Source of the DNA: Mastigias papua
Lineage: Eukaryota > Cnidaria > Scyphozoa > Rhizostomeae > Mastigiidae
DNA length: 64,000 nt
Assembly: GCA_964019165.1 (NCBI GenBank)
Contig: OZ025269.1
Coordinates: 5,602,879 to 5,666,878, forward strand
Reading direction: 5' to 3'
Part shown: in pieces, positions 31,349 through 43,383 of the stretch
Position numbering within the stretch: the stretch's first letter is position 1
Layout: the number at the start of each line of letters is the position of its first letter
Notes under the pieces: generated by a model
Told to the model about the DNA's origin: nothing
The model's input: only the letters and a program-made list of their open reading frames with translations
The model's database searches: none
Made by a program: the position numbers and the translations under genes

Positions 31349-34300
31349 ATTATAGTCTTTCACAGATTTTTTATTGATGTAAATGTGCTTCAAATGTTGA
31401 CATAATAATTTAAATGCCCTGCTTTAACTGAAAGTTTTGCCATCAATCTATACAGGGCTCATCAAACGTCCGTTCAGCCTTCGAGCGCATATCTGGGCGC
31501 AATATGTGCCTGTAACTTAAAACACGATGTCACGTATGGCTAGATACAGAATAGATACCATGCAGCCTGTTTTTTACTGGATTCTCAGCTGCACCTAACA
31601 CTGTTACACTAACACATGTAAACAGCAACAATCAATAGGTAGACCTGGATCATTAGTGTTCATGAAAAGTCGGAGTGTATCACATTCTGTGGCTGCAAAC
31701 GGTGCTCGCGTTCTCGCGCACAAAACAAGGTTACATTAAATTTATGCGAATCTGGCTTCCGAACTCTTAATCTTTGCTGTGTTAAAAATATTCGAAGTTA
31801 AAAAGTTCTGTTGAGATTTTATCGTTAGGAGTACAAGTTGCTTAAATATTTTGGTTTTCTACATGTATGTACCTCATAAAAAGGTTCCGCATAAGAACAG
31901 CGAGCTATATTTCTCGTCGTTTTCCTTGTTCTACATTTGTTCTAATAAAGCTGCGATTTGCTTCAAACACTTTTAAAGCCATATTTAGTTCTCTAACTAT
32001 CGTGTAAAGAGATATTTCTGTATAGTCAAATTGGACGTATTGTGGCTTGCAACGTGTTTACATGAAAACTCAGAGCCCGATAATGTGCAAACAAATAGCT
32101 TCTTTTCTCCCCTGGAGTTTAAGCTGAGTGAAACTCTGTCGTACCAACAGATTATTCACCTAGCATCATTTACTCGTGTCAGGGTTGAACCTCTGCTTTT
32201 ACAGCTTAAAGCTATTGTCCTTAGTTGTACAGGCAAATCTAGACAGAATTTTGTTGCTATTGTGGTTTCCGTTCATGAGCGTCTTAATTTTATCTTTGTT
32301 CTTCTTGTGGCTTTGTCAATATCCACACAATCAAAGAGAGATGATTCATATTCTAATAGATGAAGGGAAGTTTCCCTACGTTAGCTGCTAACATGAATAT
32401 GCACACGCCGTTTGTACTTGATAGCATATTGCAAGAAGAAATGGAACAAGCATTACGGAATTATATTTCCTGTGCAAATTTTGCAAATGCAAAGTCATCA
32501 TTAAATACAATATTGTTTTTGCTGTCTGAATATCAGCTTCAATTTTTATTTCTTCTCGGGGGATAAAGCTCTTTCTTCCTCATACTTCTTCGAGCTTAAT
32601 TCTGCTTGTCCTCAAAACAGTGGCCACTTTATCGTATTAATGCTTTTGCTAAAATATTAGATGCATGGATATGACCAAATTCAAATTGGGAATCATGAGC
32701 CAGTCCAATTTGGATTAAAAACAATGCTAGAAAGTAGAAGAACTTCAATTCACTTGAACACATATAGTCGATTTTAGCCATGAAAGTTCAGTTACCAACA
32801 CAAGAATCGAATATCAGTTATAAAATGCAGGAGAGTTAGGAAGAGATCTCAGAGTAGGAAACTTAGCGAGATGAAAATCCCTGCTTACATTGTTTCTACT
32901 AACTAAAAATTCAAAATGGATACGCATGTTTGTCTCATTCTAAACTGCATTTGTTAGCATAGCCACAATATGCTTAAGGGCTCTGATCAGGTTCAATTTC
33001 TCTTCACCTGATTGACCAATCATCATGCAAAATGAACCTAAAGATTGCTACTAGGGAATGCATGTGTGGTCAGAATCCTGCATAATGATTGGTCAATTAG
33101 TTTGGGAGAAAATAGATCTGATAAGAGTTCTCAAACATTTGGTGGCAAGACTGGATCTGCTTCCTCTTTCGGATTAGAGAAAAGTAATTGGAGTTTGAAA
33201 GCTTAACTTATTGTGATTGGCAAAGCATGTTTCCCTTATAATCATAACTAATGGGAAACCGTCTGTGATGTAAAGCCGTTGCAATCCAGACAGTTTTCCA
33301 TCAGTTACAATGATATGGGAACCTGCCATAAACTGTAGTATCTACTAACCTTTAGACCGCTAACTTTCATGTTTAAGACCACTATTTTGATTTTCAAGAC
33401 TACCAACAGTAATCAAGACCACTATTTTTAGGCTCTACTTCAAGTTAAGAAGTGAAATTCATATTTAAATCAAAAAGTTCTCCTAGATACCGTGTCTCAA
33501 AAATCATCTTTGAAAGGAACGAGTAGCTATAGAATTGAGGAAAATCTACTGCAGCTTGTACCCCGTATGTAAGACAGTTGTTGGTAGCACTGAAATAGTA
33601 TTTAGAGGAGTTGTATAGAAAACTTAAAAAGGGCATATCAAGTTTACTTTACTAGTATTTTACCTCTCAAGACCGGTTTACGCGGTCATCTACTGATATA
33701 AAGATGATCACGTAAAGAGGCCTTCAGAAGCGAACACTAAAAAGGTACGGACTAGTACTTATTAATCATCATCTCACTGAAGAGTGAGTCAACTAACAAA
33801 CTAAAGTAATAATGTTCTGTATTGACAACTTACCGAAAAGACGGAAAGAGCTTGTTTGAATGTAGACAGAGTTGCCCTTTCGTTTTTTTGCTGATTTCAA
33901 CTTTCTTCAACATATAATTGTAAGAAAAGGAATTTTAGCATTTATCACAGCGGAAACATGTCAGTTGTAGGGTGCCAGTACAATGCCTTGTCTACCAAAA
34001 GAAAGCTATCCGTAAATATGCATTGTGGAGTAGGGAAACTTTAAGTTTAAACTCAAGAGCACTAGGATAAATATAATTTGCCATTCTCTAACTTAGATCA
34101 GTTTCATATAGTGAACGTAACGCTAAAACATATCACTTGCTTAAAAACGCAGGCTATATTTCCACATAAATGCTGAAATGAATGACAATTTTGCATCTAA
34201 TGGAAAGCTGCTTATATTTTGTAATTTGTTTGAATAACTCGAATACTGATTTCTCTAACTTCGGTTATAGCACTGTTCATAGCTTTGTGTATTTCATTGC

Positions 34301-35123
34301 AAAATATTTCTTGCAACAATTGCAAAAACTTACGAGCTGATCAGCCTAAGAGGAACATTACAGTTCTCTTGTTCCTTCCCTTTCCGATATTTACTGAAAT
34401 ATTAAGTTCTAAGTAATATTTAAAAATAAATGCGTTAATTTTTAAAAGACTTCGATCAATAACATGCCTCTACAAGATCTCCATTTTAAAACTTCTGCGT
34501 CATATTTATCTCCGTCTTCAGATCCTATATTTCATAAAAGCCAAGCGTTATTGAAACCCCTCAGTCAATAGTATTCGGGCGACCGCTGTTTCATACCATA
34601 AAAATTCCCATCAATAGCTTTCTAATGGTTATGCCGCCAGTACATAACACCTCTACTGTAATATGTTTGAATGAAAATTTGGCGGAAATGATAATAACAA
34701 AAGACAGGTTAATTTAATACTGCGGAAAAAGTCACATGGAGTGCATGAGCCCTCAAAGTCCCTTTGTGAAAAGACATCATAGGCAGCATTTTATTGATAA
34801 GCAACTTAAGTTATGCAACAAGAGTTTTCTCGTTAGAACTAGCAGAAAATGCTAGATATAACAGCCTACTCAAAATAAAGTAAACAAACAAAAAACCCAT
34901 ACTTACTTAATGAATATTGCCGGTACTAACATATCAAGAATGGCGGCTGCCATATCAGTTTGACTCAATGCTGCAAGATAAATATTGGCACGAGTTGGAA
35001 GCTATATTAATTTACCAAATTAGCCAATATTTACGGTTAATACGTTAAAACGAGACACAGCCTGGGTAGGGCTGCTATTCTGTAAGGTAATTAGTGTAAT
35101 GAAGGCAAAGGCTTCCTAAAAAT
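31349..35123. other. Intergenic gap, mostly unrecognised
   Basis: The only feature I can support is a right-half fragment of the dispersed TIR repeat described at 38127-38571. It lies at about 31780-31925 and shares CTACATGTATGT and AAAAAGGTTCCGCATAAGAA-like sequence. Open frames at 32031-32363 and 32360-32566 have no recognisable motif. The GPCR promoter should lie near the right end; no core element stands out. Confidence 0.4.
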
Positions 35124-37917
35124 ATGTCTCTAAATACAACGGCACCTACTTGCATTGCAAATGAAACACTCAGCGTGAATGTCTCAGGAAAGAACACCAC
35201 ATGCAGTCAACCACAGCCAAGGAAGCAAGAAGTTAAAGGCCCATCGATGCCCGATGAAGCAAGGATATTTTTAATATGCCTTTACGTGTCAATTTTCCTT
35301 CTTGGTGTGACAGGAAACGCCGTTGTGTGTTGGGTTATTGGTAAAGTATTGTTACAAATTCTCGCAGGACAGTTTTTTATTTTATTCTAATCTACTACTT
35401 TATCTGATAGGTTGAAGATGATAGAAATACACTTATTTTGCCTACAGTAGTTTTAAAGTTCAGTTGTTTTATAAGGCTCACTTTTACTTAATCAATGTTA
35501 GTTCGCTTGGTACATAATATATGTTATATTAGTAGCAATGCAAATAAACTGCATGACAGAAGACTGCAAGCGTAATTCTGGGTTTTTCTTAGTGACAAAG
35601 TAGTTAATCAACGGCAGTAGGGGATTACCACAATAGCAGCATGTCCTTAATCATCAAAGCACTAGATAATAAACAGTTGATATTTGATTCTGTACTGTTA
35701 TATTAGATACAGAGGCTTGCCGAGGGAATCTTGAGTGGAGAAGGGGTGCAGCAAAAGAAGAAATCTGCAGACAGGATAGGACAAATTACCATAACTGCCG
35801 ACAAGCCATAAACATTATGTAAATTTTCACTGACAAAGCAAAAAATTACAAACCGTTTTTGCAAACCGTGACAGGTGAGACACCCCCACAACTCCCTTCA
35901 CTTCGGCACGCCGCTGAAAAGACAATAATAATAACTCTCTCAGGGTTCTCTTTAATTCCACTATTGGACACTCAAAATCGATATTTCCATGACCTCAGAA
36001 ATATAATCAACTGATCAGTGCTAAAAATTGACTCAATACCTCGTACTGTTACATCAGCAAGTATATATTGGTATTATGCTCACATCCGTAGGTAAGAAGA
36101 AAGAATTGTCTGGTGGTGACGTCTTTATGGTCTCATTAGCCGCTGCTGATTTCTTGGCGTCTTTGTTTGTTCCAATACTAACTATTCACGATTTCTTATC
36201 GAATTTAAGGTGGCATCTGGCACCCATAATGTGCAATATCTTGCCAGCTATATCTCCCATTTCTCTTGTTGCATCATCTTGGTCATTGGTTTTGATTACT
36301 GCAGATCGATACAGGTATAGCGAATTACACTTTACTGAGTAGAGATTTAACCTTCTCATGAATCTAACTCCATCTTCCCGTACAGGTCATACGATAAATA
36401 TCACTAGAGCCTTAACACCTGGAATAGATATACAGGTTAATAGTGCTATGCAATAAGCACTTTCAAGCAAGAATTTATCTGTTAGTATCTACTCGTCTTT
36501 TGCACTGCAAGCTGCAAAAACAGGGAGTCATGAACACTCAAACACCAACAGCTCTTTAATTGTGCTTGAGCTTCTATAGCTACAGACATCAATTACATAC
36601 TAGGGAAAGGAATCTCACTTGAAATTAAAACATTGTCATTAAGACAAGCTTAAAAATAGTTCAAAGGGAGTATATTTTGGGTATAGCAAAAGTGTCAAAA
36701 CTTGGATCAGAAAAGTGGGTGAGATATGAGTGCATTGTTAATATGCAAAAGTCTAGATTCAATTTAATTCATGACTTGTATTAGATAGCTGGTAATTGGC
36801 AATAGCATATAAACATAAAACATCAAATGTAAATAAATTTCTCGTCATTTTCATTTCATCGCCTATCCCAAAGTTTGACAAACACTTGCTACTTATAGCT
36901 TTATTGGTACAACTGAGATAACGCAAAAGAATCGTGCAAAGACAGATGAGTTTTAATGCAAATCTTTCCAGTGCATTTTGCGACAGAAGACCCGCAAGAC
37001 CTGCAATATAACTCTGCTCGCAAAATATAGATCTATCAAGCAGCCAATACAGAAATGCTTTTATGCGAGACATTTTGATTAAAAGCTGCACGCCTTAGAC
37101 CTGTAGCCCATCATATTTATTCCATGAAGAATACTTATCTTGCTCAGTCTATTCTCTTTTTCATATTAGAATAATTGTAACACCGATGAAGCGCCGCCTG
37201 CCGAAGACCATGAAGCTATGTGGAATTGCCTTTACTTGGGCAATTGCCATTGGCATTTCTGTGCCGTATATCTTAACGCAGAAATATCAGAAACATTTGG
37301 GAGAATACTTCTGCCTGGAGCATAGTTCTGTTATGACCCAGAAACAAAAGGATTACTACGTCATCTTACTGTTGGTGATTGGCTGGGCCCTACCAATCCT
37401 TATAGTTACTGTGCTGTATGGTCTTTGTATACACAAGCTGAGAGGAAGCACCTTCAAGAATGATAGCAATATCAGCATGAAAAGAAGGGAAGTCGAGAAC
37501 AGGAGAGTGATCAATATGTTCGTCTTGGTCTCAGTATTGTTCTGTCTATGCACATTGCCGTATGCAATTCTGTATGCTGCTATTAACTTTCTCCTTGCGT
37601 ACAAAAGAAACGAGGTCGACTTCGAACTCCTTTGGACACTAAATTATTCCCTGTTTGCTCTTTCGAGTATCAACAGCTGCCTAAATCCGTTTATCTACGC
37701 CTCAAGGCAACCAGAAATCAGAGCGTTTGCGAAAGTGGCATGGAATAAGCTATGCTGTAAAGCTGCAACCCACACATCATCCCAGAATGCAAGAATGAAC
37801 AAATACGGGGTGCCTTCGGGAGATAACAGGAGCACGCGTGTATCAGAGGTAACAAATTCATCAACCACGAAAACTTCCACGACAGCATCCTTCCAAAACA
37901 AAGCATTCGATGAATAA
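35124..37917 (+). CDS. Class A (rhodopsin family) neuropeptide-type GPCR, complete, three exons
   Basis: Seven-helix receptor that would signal through G proteins at the plasma membrane. Exons: 35124-35340, 36092-36314, 37170-37917 (TAA), joined in phases 1 and 2, giving 395 residues. The N-terminus has several N-glycosylation sequons (NTT, NET, NVS). Landmarks: TM1 with GNAVVCW; TM2 with SLAAADFLA; WHLAPIMCN with the TM3 cysteine; DRYR across the second splice, then IIVTPM; EYFCLEH supplying the second-loop cysteine; TM6 LFCLCTLPYA; TM7 SSINSCLNPFIYA (NPxxY). The tail is rich in Ser and Thr, with adjacent cysteines after KLCCK that could be palmitoylated. TM6 has LCTLP where CWxP is usual. 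The ligand cannot be inferred; peptide receptor is a guess from overall resemblance. Confidence 0.93.
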
Positions 37918-38126
37918 CATATGCTAGGCGCAAGCAACTCAATTTTACAGTTCTTTAAAGTAGTAAATGAAACGTCACGAATCTGAATCAGCATCTTCCT
38001 TTACTATAAATTTTCGAATTTGCCCCACTGACAAAAAGCTCCCACAGTATATCATTATGTGAATCTTCAAGTTGCTTAATAAGCCTCTATCACAGAAGAT
38101 GAAAAAAGACTTTCTTATAAGCGGTT
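37918..38126. other. GPCR 3' flank, nothing recognised
   Basis: Probable 3' UTR of the GPCR. No AATAAA was seen before the repeat that begins at about 38127. Confidence 0.35.
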
Positions 38127-38571
38127 GCTTATACATCACTTTTCTTATAAGGAACCCAGCTCAAGGCCTAGTTTCAAAAGTTCCTTATTTTTTGGACCAC
38201 CAAGTGTCAAATTGTAGTACTAAAAGTTCTTTAATAGTTCCTTAATTTTCACTTCACTTTTACTGCCATACACATGGTACAGGCATAAGTAAACATTGAA
38301 ATCCTGAATTTTGCCTTTGATTTTGGCTGTAAAGTAAGATCAATGAAAAATGAAGGATTTAACACAAGCATAGCAAACAATCTATACGGGTTTGGCAGCA
38401 ATTGAATGGAACCAGCTTCCTGATTCTTGATTATTTGCTGTTATAAAAATTTTCAAATTGAAAAGCTCCGTAAGGATTGTCCTTTAGTAGTAAAAGTACT
38501 TAAAATTGTCAGCATTCTACATGTATGTTCCCTATAAAGTGGTTCCTTATAAAAAAAAGCGTGTGTTTCAA
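38127..38571. mobile_element. Dispersed TIR repeat, copy 1
   Basis: The ends are imperfect inverted repeats: ACATCACTTTTCTTATAAGG then AACC at the left, and GGTTCCTTATAAAAAAAAGC then GTGT at the right. The left 310 bp recurs in inverse orientation at 40600-40895. The right part recurs, diverged, at 31780-31925, probably at 60770-60880, and perhaps at 12660-12745. Non-coding; a MITE-like family. Confidence 0.6.
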
Positions 38572-38593
38572 TCGTTAATTTTGCATTATAGAC

Positions 38594-39198
38594 CAGTAGT
38601 CACCAAACTACGGCCCGCAACGGCATTCCATCGGGCCCGCCGATTGAATTTAACGTTAGTGTAGTAGTTTTATCGTTCGTTTTACGGTTGCGTAATGATG
38701 TGTAAAATGATGTTCCTATGTTCTTGCGGATCCACATTTCATGTTAGTGCATCTTTTTTGTCGGTATTACGTCTCCTTCTCAGAGCTTTCGTCCTGGCTT
38801 GCAACTATTGAGCTAAACGATTATGCGGCAGTGGCGTAACCGACATAGAGATTGGAGTTAGAGCAACTCCAAAGGGCCCCCAAGACTTTGAGGCCCCAAA
38901 GCAGCCCCTCAGAAGTTTTCAAGGGACAGGTCTTTTGCATTTATTGATGTAAAAATGCATTTAATATGCCTATGCCTCCTAATTCAAAAGTCGCCACCTT
39001 TTGCTTCTTTTCTCCCTTATCAAAGAGTCAAAATTCGTCATTTTGTTTAGATTTGGGAAAAATTGTAAGCTTCAAAAAGTCTTCAAACGAATAAAATATT
39101 CATAAAGGCCCCAAGCTATGCTGTTACTCCACTGGGCCAGAGCTCATCATTCTTTCAGTTATCTGGGGCCGCTATACCAAAACATTTGGTGACCCTAG
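38594..39198. mobile_element. hAT-type non-autonomous element with perfect 8-bp target duplication
   Basis: TTATAGAC stands on both sides (38586-38593 and 39199-39206), the 8-bp duplication typical of hAT. The left terminus CAGTAGTCACCAAA matches the right terminus (CTAGGGTCACCAAA on the other strand) over GTCACCAAA. Subterminal GGCCCGC/GGGCCCGCC and GGGGCCGC are typical of hAT copies. Another element is inserted in the middle. No transposase frame survives. Confidence 0.75.
38829..39134. mobile_element. Second hAT-like element nested inside the first
   Basis: 306 bp with termini CAGTGGCGTAACCGACATAG at the left and, on the other strand, CAGTGGAGTAACAGCATAGC at the right. The typical GGCCCC subterminal motif is present at both ends. 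The flanking octamers (TTATGCGG and GGCCAGAG) do not match, so the target duplication is lost or the ends are slightly off. Confidence 0.55.
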
Positions 39199-39206
39199 TT
39201 ATAGAC

Positions 39207-40069
39207 AAAAAAAATGTTGACAATAAGTCTTATAGGCATGTGTCAGATAATTTCATAAGTCCCCTTTGAAGTCCTCCCCTTGAATAAGCCCCTATCCAAC
39301 GAAATCAAGAATAATAAGCCCCTTCATGGCCATCTGTGAAAGTTGGTAGGATTTCTTAGGCTACTATGTGTATTGTATTGATGTGATTTGTGTTTTATTC
39401 TTATTTTACAACTAAAAAGATATTATTTTTAGAAATACCAGCCCCACGTTTATCAATTTTCAAAATTGCTTCTTCCTGTCACACCCTTGATTATTAAAGA
39501 CTAAGGAATAGATAGCACCACTGCGTTGCATATTTATCATAATTATCAGAAAATAAAATTATACTTTTGCAACCTGTAAACTTATGTGTTAGATCAGACA
39601 GGTTCGTACATTCGTGTCATACTCCCGAAGCAAAAATTCCATCGGCAAAATAGTCAAAATTGGCAACTTCAGTCGGCAACTTGCTGAATTAGGTGCTGCG
39701 GAGTAGGAGGCAGTTCATAATTTTGCTACATTTATAGAATCACAAAATTTGCCAACAAATGGAGCATATAATACTTGAAAATTTAAGCAGATATTCTTAA
39801 ATCCTGTGAACTACGCCCATTTTGTAGGCATATTGTAGGTCCTACAATCCCCCAAAGAAAATGTCAAGGAACGACACTGTACTAAGTAACGCCAACAAAA
39901 TAAATTGAAATTATCATACCGTTATCTAATTAAGAGAAGAAAAAAATTATTCCTTCTACTCATTCATGTGAAGTTTTCTTTTGAGAAGTTAACCGAATCT
40001 GTTATACACAAATCGGTTGACACAAATTGGTTAGAAACGAAAATAGTCAGTATCAAAGCAATCTGTCCA
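39207..40069. other. Non-coding stretch, nothing recognised
   Basis: AT-rich sequence with no supported exon, RNA gene or repeat. Confidence 0.35.
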
Positions 40070-40375
40070 GTCTACCAGATTTATGTCTAACCGATTTATG
40101 TATATAATGTATAGCCATCTTATGATGTATAACCGATTTCTGTATATCAAACCACTTTATATATAACCAACTATATATGTTTAACCGATTTATGCGTATA
40201 AAACCGTATTATATATGTCTAGCCAACTTATACCTATCTAAACGATTTATGTATGACTTACCGATTTACGTATGTCTTACCGATTTACGTATGTCTTACC
40301 GATTTACGTGTGTCTAACCAGCCCTTATATCTAAACGATTTATGTTTGTCTAACCAATTTATGTATGTCTAACAG
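40070..40375. repeat. Degenerate minisatellite of about 19-20 bp
   Basis: Unit of the form ACCGATTTATGTATGTCTA. Three adjacent near-identical copies (CTTACCGATTTACGTATGT) lie at about 40257-40312; other units differ by substitutions and small indels. Confidence 0.85.
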
Positions 40376-40599
40376 AAGGATACCTTTCAGAAGAATAACA
40401 AAGCTCAGAATTCATGAAATCGTAAAGTGCAAATAAGAACAATATATAGAATCATATATAATACTCAATTGGATCTTTTTTTATCTGTATCTTCTATTTT
40501 AATAGCAAAGCCAGTCCTATTTTCCAATTCTGTTCTCATTTTGTTTTGTTTTCAGGCTAAGGCGACAGCAGTAAGTTTGTGAATTCTGTCTCTATCTTT

Positions 40600-40895
40600 T
40601 TTGAGAATATTGAAGCTGGTTCCATTCATTTGCAGCCAACACCCGATTGGATTATTTGCTATGCTTATGTTAAGTCCTTCATTTTTCATCGATATTACAT
40701 TACAGCCAAAATTAAAGGCAAAGTTTAGGATTTCAATGATATATAAGTGCCTGTACAATTTTTATGGCACTAATTGTGCACTGAAAATTAAGGAACTGGT
40801 AAGGAACTGTTAGTACTACAATTTGATTATTGGAGGCCCAAAATAAGGAACTTTTGGAACAAGGCCTTGAGCTAGGTTCCTTATAAAAAGCGTGT
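40600..40895. mobile_element. Dispersed TIR repeat, copy 2 (inverted, truncated)
   Basis: Reverse complement of about 38127-38435. Shared landmarks include AAGGAACTTTTGG, TTAGTACTACAATTTGA, GGCCTTGAGCTAGGTTCCTT and AGCTGGTTCCATTCA. The half carrying the other terminus is missing. Divergence by eye is roughly 15-20%. Confidence 0.65.
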
Positions 40896-41289
40896 ATGTC
40901 AAAAAACATGGTTGATTGGCAAAGTCCAACACAATTAATGCTTATAATAACAACACAGCAATTCATTACACAGTGGGCCCAGGGGTGGTAATTTGGACAA
41001 AAATGGCTATGAAAGGATTAACATAAAATTTATATTTCTGAAACTAGAAAGAATTTCTGATTCAATGCAACAAGAATCAGCTGAATATCACTTCTGTAAG
41101 AAAAGTTCTATTAATTTGTAATTAAGAATATGTATAGAATCTAACGATAAGTAAAGCTTTCAAACAGTTCAATAAAAATTTCAGAATATTGTGAAAATAC
41201 CTGTATGAATAACAGCGTTTCACAAATTTCCATACACACAACCCATTTCTGACAACATATGTTTATTGCTATTATAAAAACCACATTAT

Positions 41290-42110
41290 TTGACAGTTCA
41301 GCCCGTCATTGGCTCATTTTGGGTGTCTTTCAAAAGAGTTGGGTGCTCAGAATATTCAATATTGAGGTATCCAATTCACGAAAAATTTCTATTTATCCTC
41401 AAATTGCACCATGAAGATGGATTCTGGACATATATATATAAAAAATATATATATCCTGAACCATTGATAAATGTGCTATAGGAATCAATAATTCATATAT
41501 TATAACCAAATCTGGTTTTAGAGCAATGCAATAAGATTGCAGGAACATAGAACCAATTTCGGCGATCAACTAAATTCTTTGCAACTGTGGGGCTTCCCTC
41601 AATACAGTATGTCTTATTCCAGCAAAACAACAACTCTCCTAAGTCATAGGAATTAGATCACTTTGACCACAGATCATGCAACAGCCTAGTTTTTAGATAG
41701 ATTAGATCCTTATTGTCCCAGATTTTGTCCGATTTTCTAGAGCTGAGGGGCCCAAAATAACAGTATTTTTGCAGAAAATCCTCAAAAATTTGTTATTATC
41801 CTCAAATTACACCTAAGAGAAGGATTGTGGATAGATGTTATGTATATAGATACTGCTTCCCTGATGTATATGCTATAAGAATCAATATTTTATAGAGTAT
41901 AATCAAGTCTGAAGTTAGAGCAATGCAACAAAAATTCTAGGGACGTAGAACCAATTTTGCCGATCAGGCGAGTTTTCCGCAACTTTCAGCCTACTCTCAA
42001 TACAGAACATACTGACCATAGACCGTGTAGATACCTATTTTTTGAATAAATTAGACCAAGTAATATTGGTCCTGTGTCATGCAAGAAACAAGAAAGCAGA
42101 AATTTACATT
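41290..42110. repeat. Tandem duplication, period about 403 bp
   Basis: TTATCCTCAAATT occurs at 41393 and 41796. It is followed in each copy by matching landmarks: GGATTCTGGA/GGATTGTGGA, TGCTATA.GAATCAATA, TTAGAGCAATGCAA, ACATAGAACCAATTT/ACGTAGAACCAATTT and CTCAATACAG. Copies are roughly 75% alike; a partial third may begin near 42150. Non-coding, of unknown origin. Confidence 0.6.
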
Positions 42111-43176
42111 TCTGCATAAAATTGAAGTCACATAAAAAAGTCCTCAAGACCGTAGACTGCAAACTGATGTGCATTGTGAGTCCGTACGGTCTGATCTATA
42201 GATTTACAAACTGTGCACAGTTTTCTCTCAATATAGTTCGATGTAATGTGGATTAAATCTAGATCAGACCTTTCTAATAAACGGTGGTGCATATCTTCAA
42301 TTTGATAATTATTATTGCATTTTCTGCTGAGGCGCTCTGAGTAGTTGCGTATATCTCTATTATTTGTCGCTATTATTTGCCTTCTTCAGAATACCAACCT
42401 ATACTTTCCGCATCGTTCATTTCAATTAACTTGTAATGTATCAGCTATAGAACCAGGGGTGCTAATATGCAAAATAACAGAAGAAAATTCTGATTGAACA
42501 GCTGGAGAAAAGATTGGATAATTTTATGTAACTAACGGAAATTCTGGCTCAATTCCAGATGAACCTTTAAAAAGTCTGTTGGTACTATAGAACTTTACTA
42601 CAGCACGAAAAGCGGTACCATGTTCTAGGCATACAGAAAAGCTTTTTTCATCCGACACTCGTCAGATGAATCTTTCTCAAATGCATCAACTGAACAGTAA
42701 GATTTCATTGCCACTCATTGGCACTAGCTCTGCCAGTATCACTCGTTCACATTATTCCTCTTGTACTTGCGGATTGCAGAATTGAGCTCACTTTACCAAC
42801 CTGGTTCTAAATTACAGCTAGGAGGTAATTGACTGTTCACTATGGCATAATATCCCCTGTATGATGGCTTCCTCCCTCTCTCTCTTCAATCGAAGAGAAT
42901 AATTCAAATAGTTGTTTCTCTGTAAACTCAATAGCTTCCATTTTCAATATTCAAAATTTATCTCAGTCATAATTACCATTTGCACTAGTTCGTAGCTCAG
43001 TCATTTGTATCTTCACGCATTGTCATATAAAATTATTGCTTTAATTTTTAGAGATTCTGTTGTTAAGGAAAACAGAGTCTCCTAACTACAACTCACTTTG
43101 CTGCCCTAAGCTCAGCGAAGCAATGGCTTTTTCTTTGATCTCTTTCTTCTTTAAAAATCGATCGATACAATCGAAA
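42111..43176. other. Non-coding stretch, nothing recognised
   Basis: AT-rich. A short CT-rich tract lies near 42875-42890. No exon could be supported. Confidence 0.3.
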
Positions 43177-43383
43177 ATGGCGCTAGATTTTTCTTCGAAG
43201 TCCTTGCATTTCACAACTTTTCCGTTGCTTGCTTTGACGGTGGCATGTAAAGTTTTAAACCTTGTTTTACTTCGGTACCTCAAGCACAAGGTTCGTGAGC
43301 TTCGTGCAATACTGTTATACGTTTTAGCTGTATACTTTTTATATTATCCGTTTCTACTTGGTGCCATAAGGAAAGTTCCATAA
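43177..43383 (+). CDS. Possible 68-residue two-helix membrane protein
   Basis: ATG at 43177 in a strong context (AAAATGGCG: A at -3, G at +4), with stop TAA at 43381. The product has two hydrophobic segments (about residues 12-32 and 44-63) separated by a basic loop YLKHKVREL, and a basic C-terminus RKVP. No family recognised. The frame stays open upstream to 43060, so it might instead be the last exon of a longer gene with an acceptor near 43051 (TTTTTAG). No introns are needed. Short length and the lack of a known relative keep confidence low. Confidence 0.3.
   Translation: MALDFSSKSLHFTTFPLLALTVACKVLNLVLLRYLKHKVRELRAILLYVLAVYFLYYPFLLGAIRKVP

Noticed and set aside
32031..32566. Two adjacent open frames of 110 and 68 codons
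   Set aside because: No recognisable motif, no splice-consistent links, composition like surrounding AT-rich DNA.
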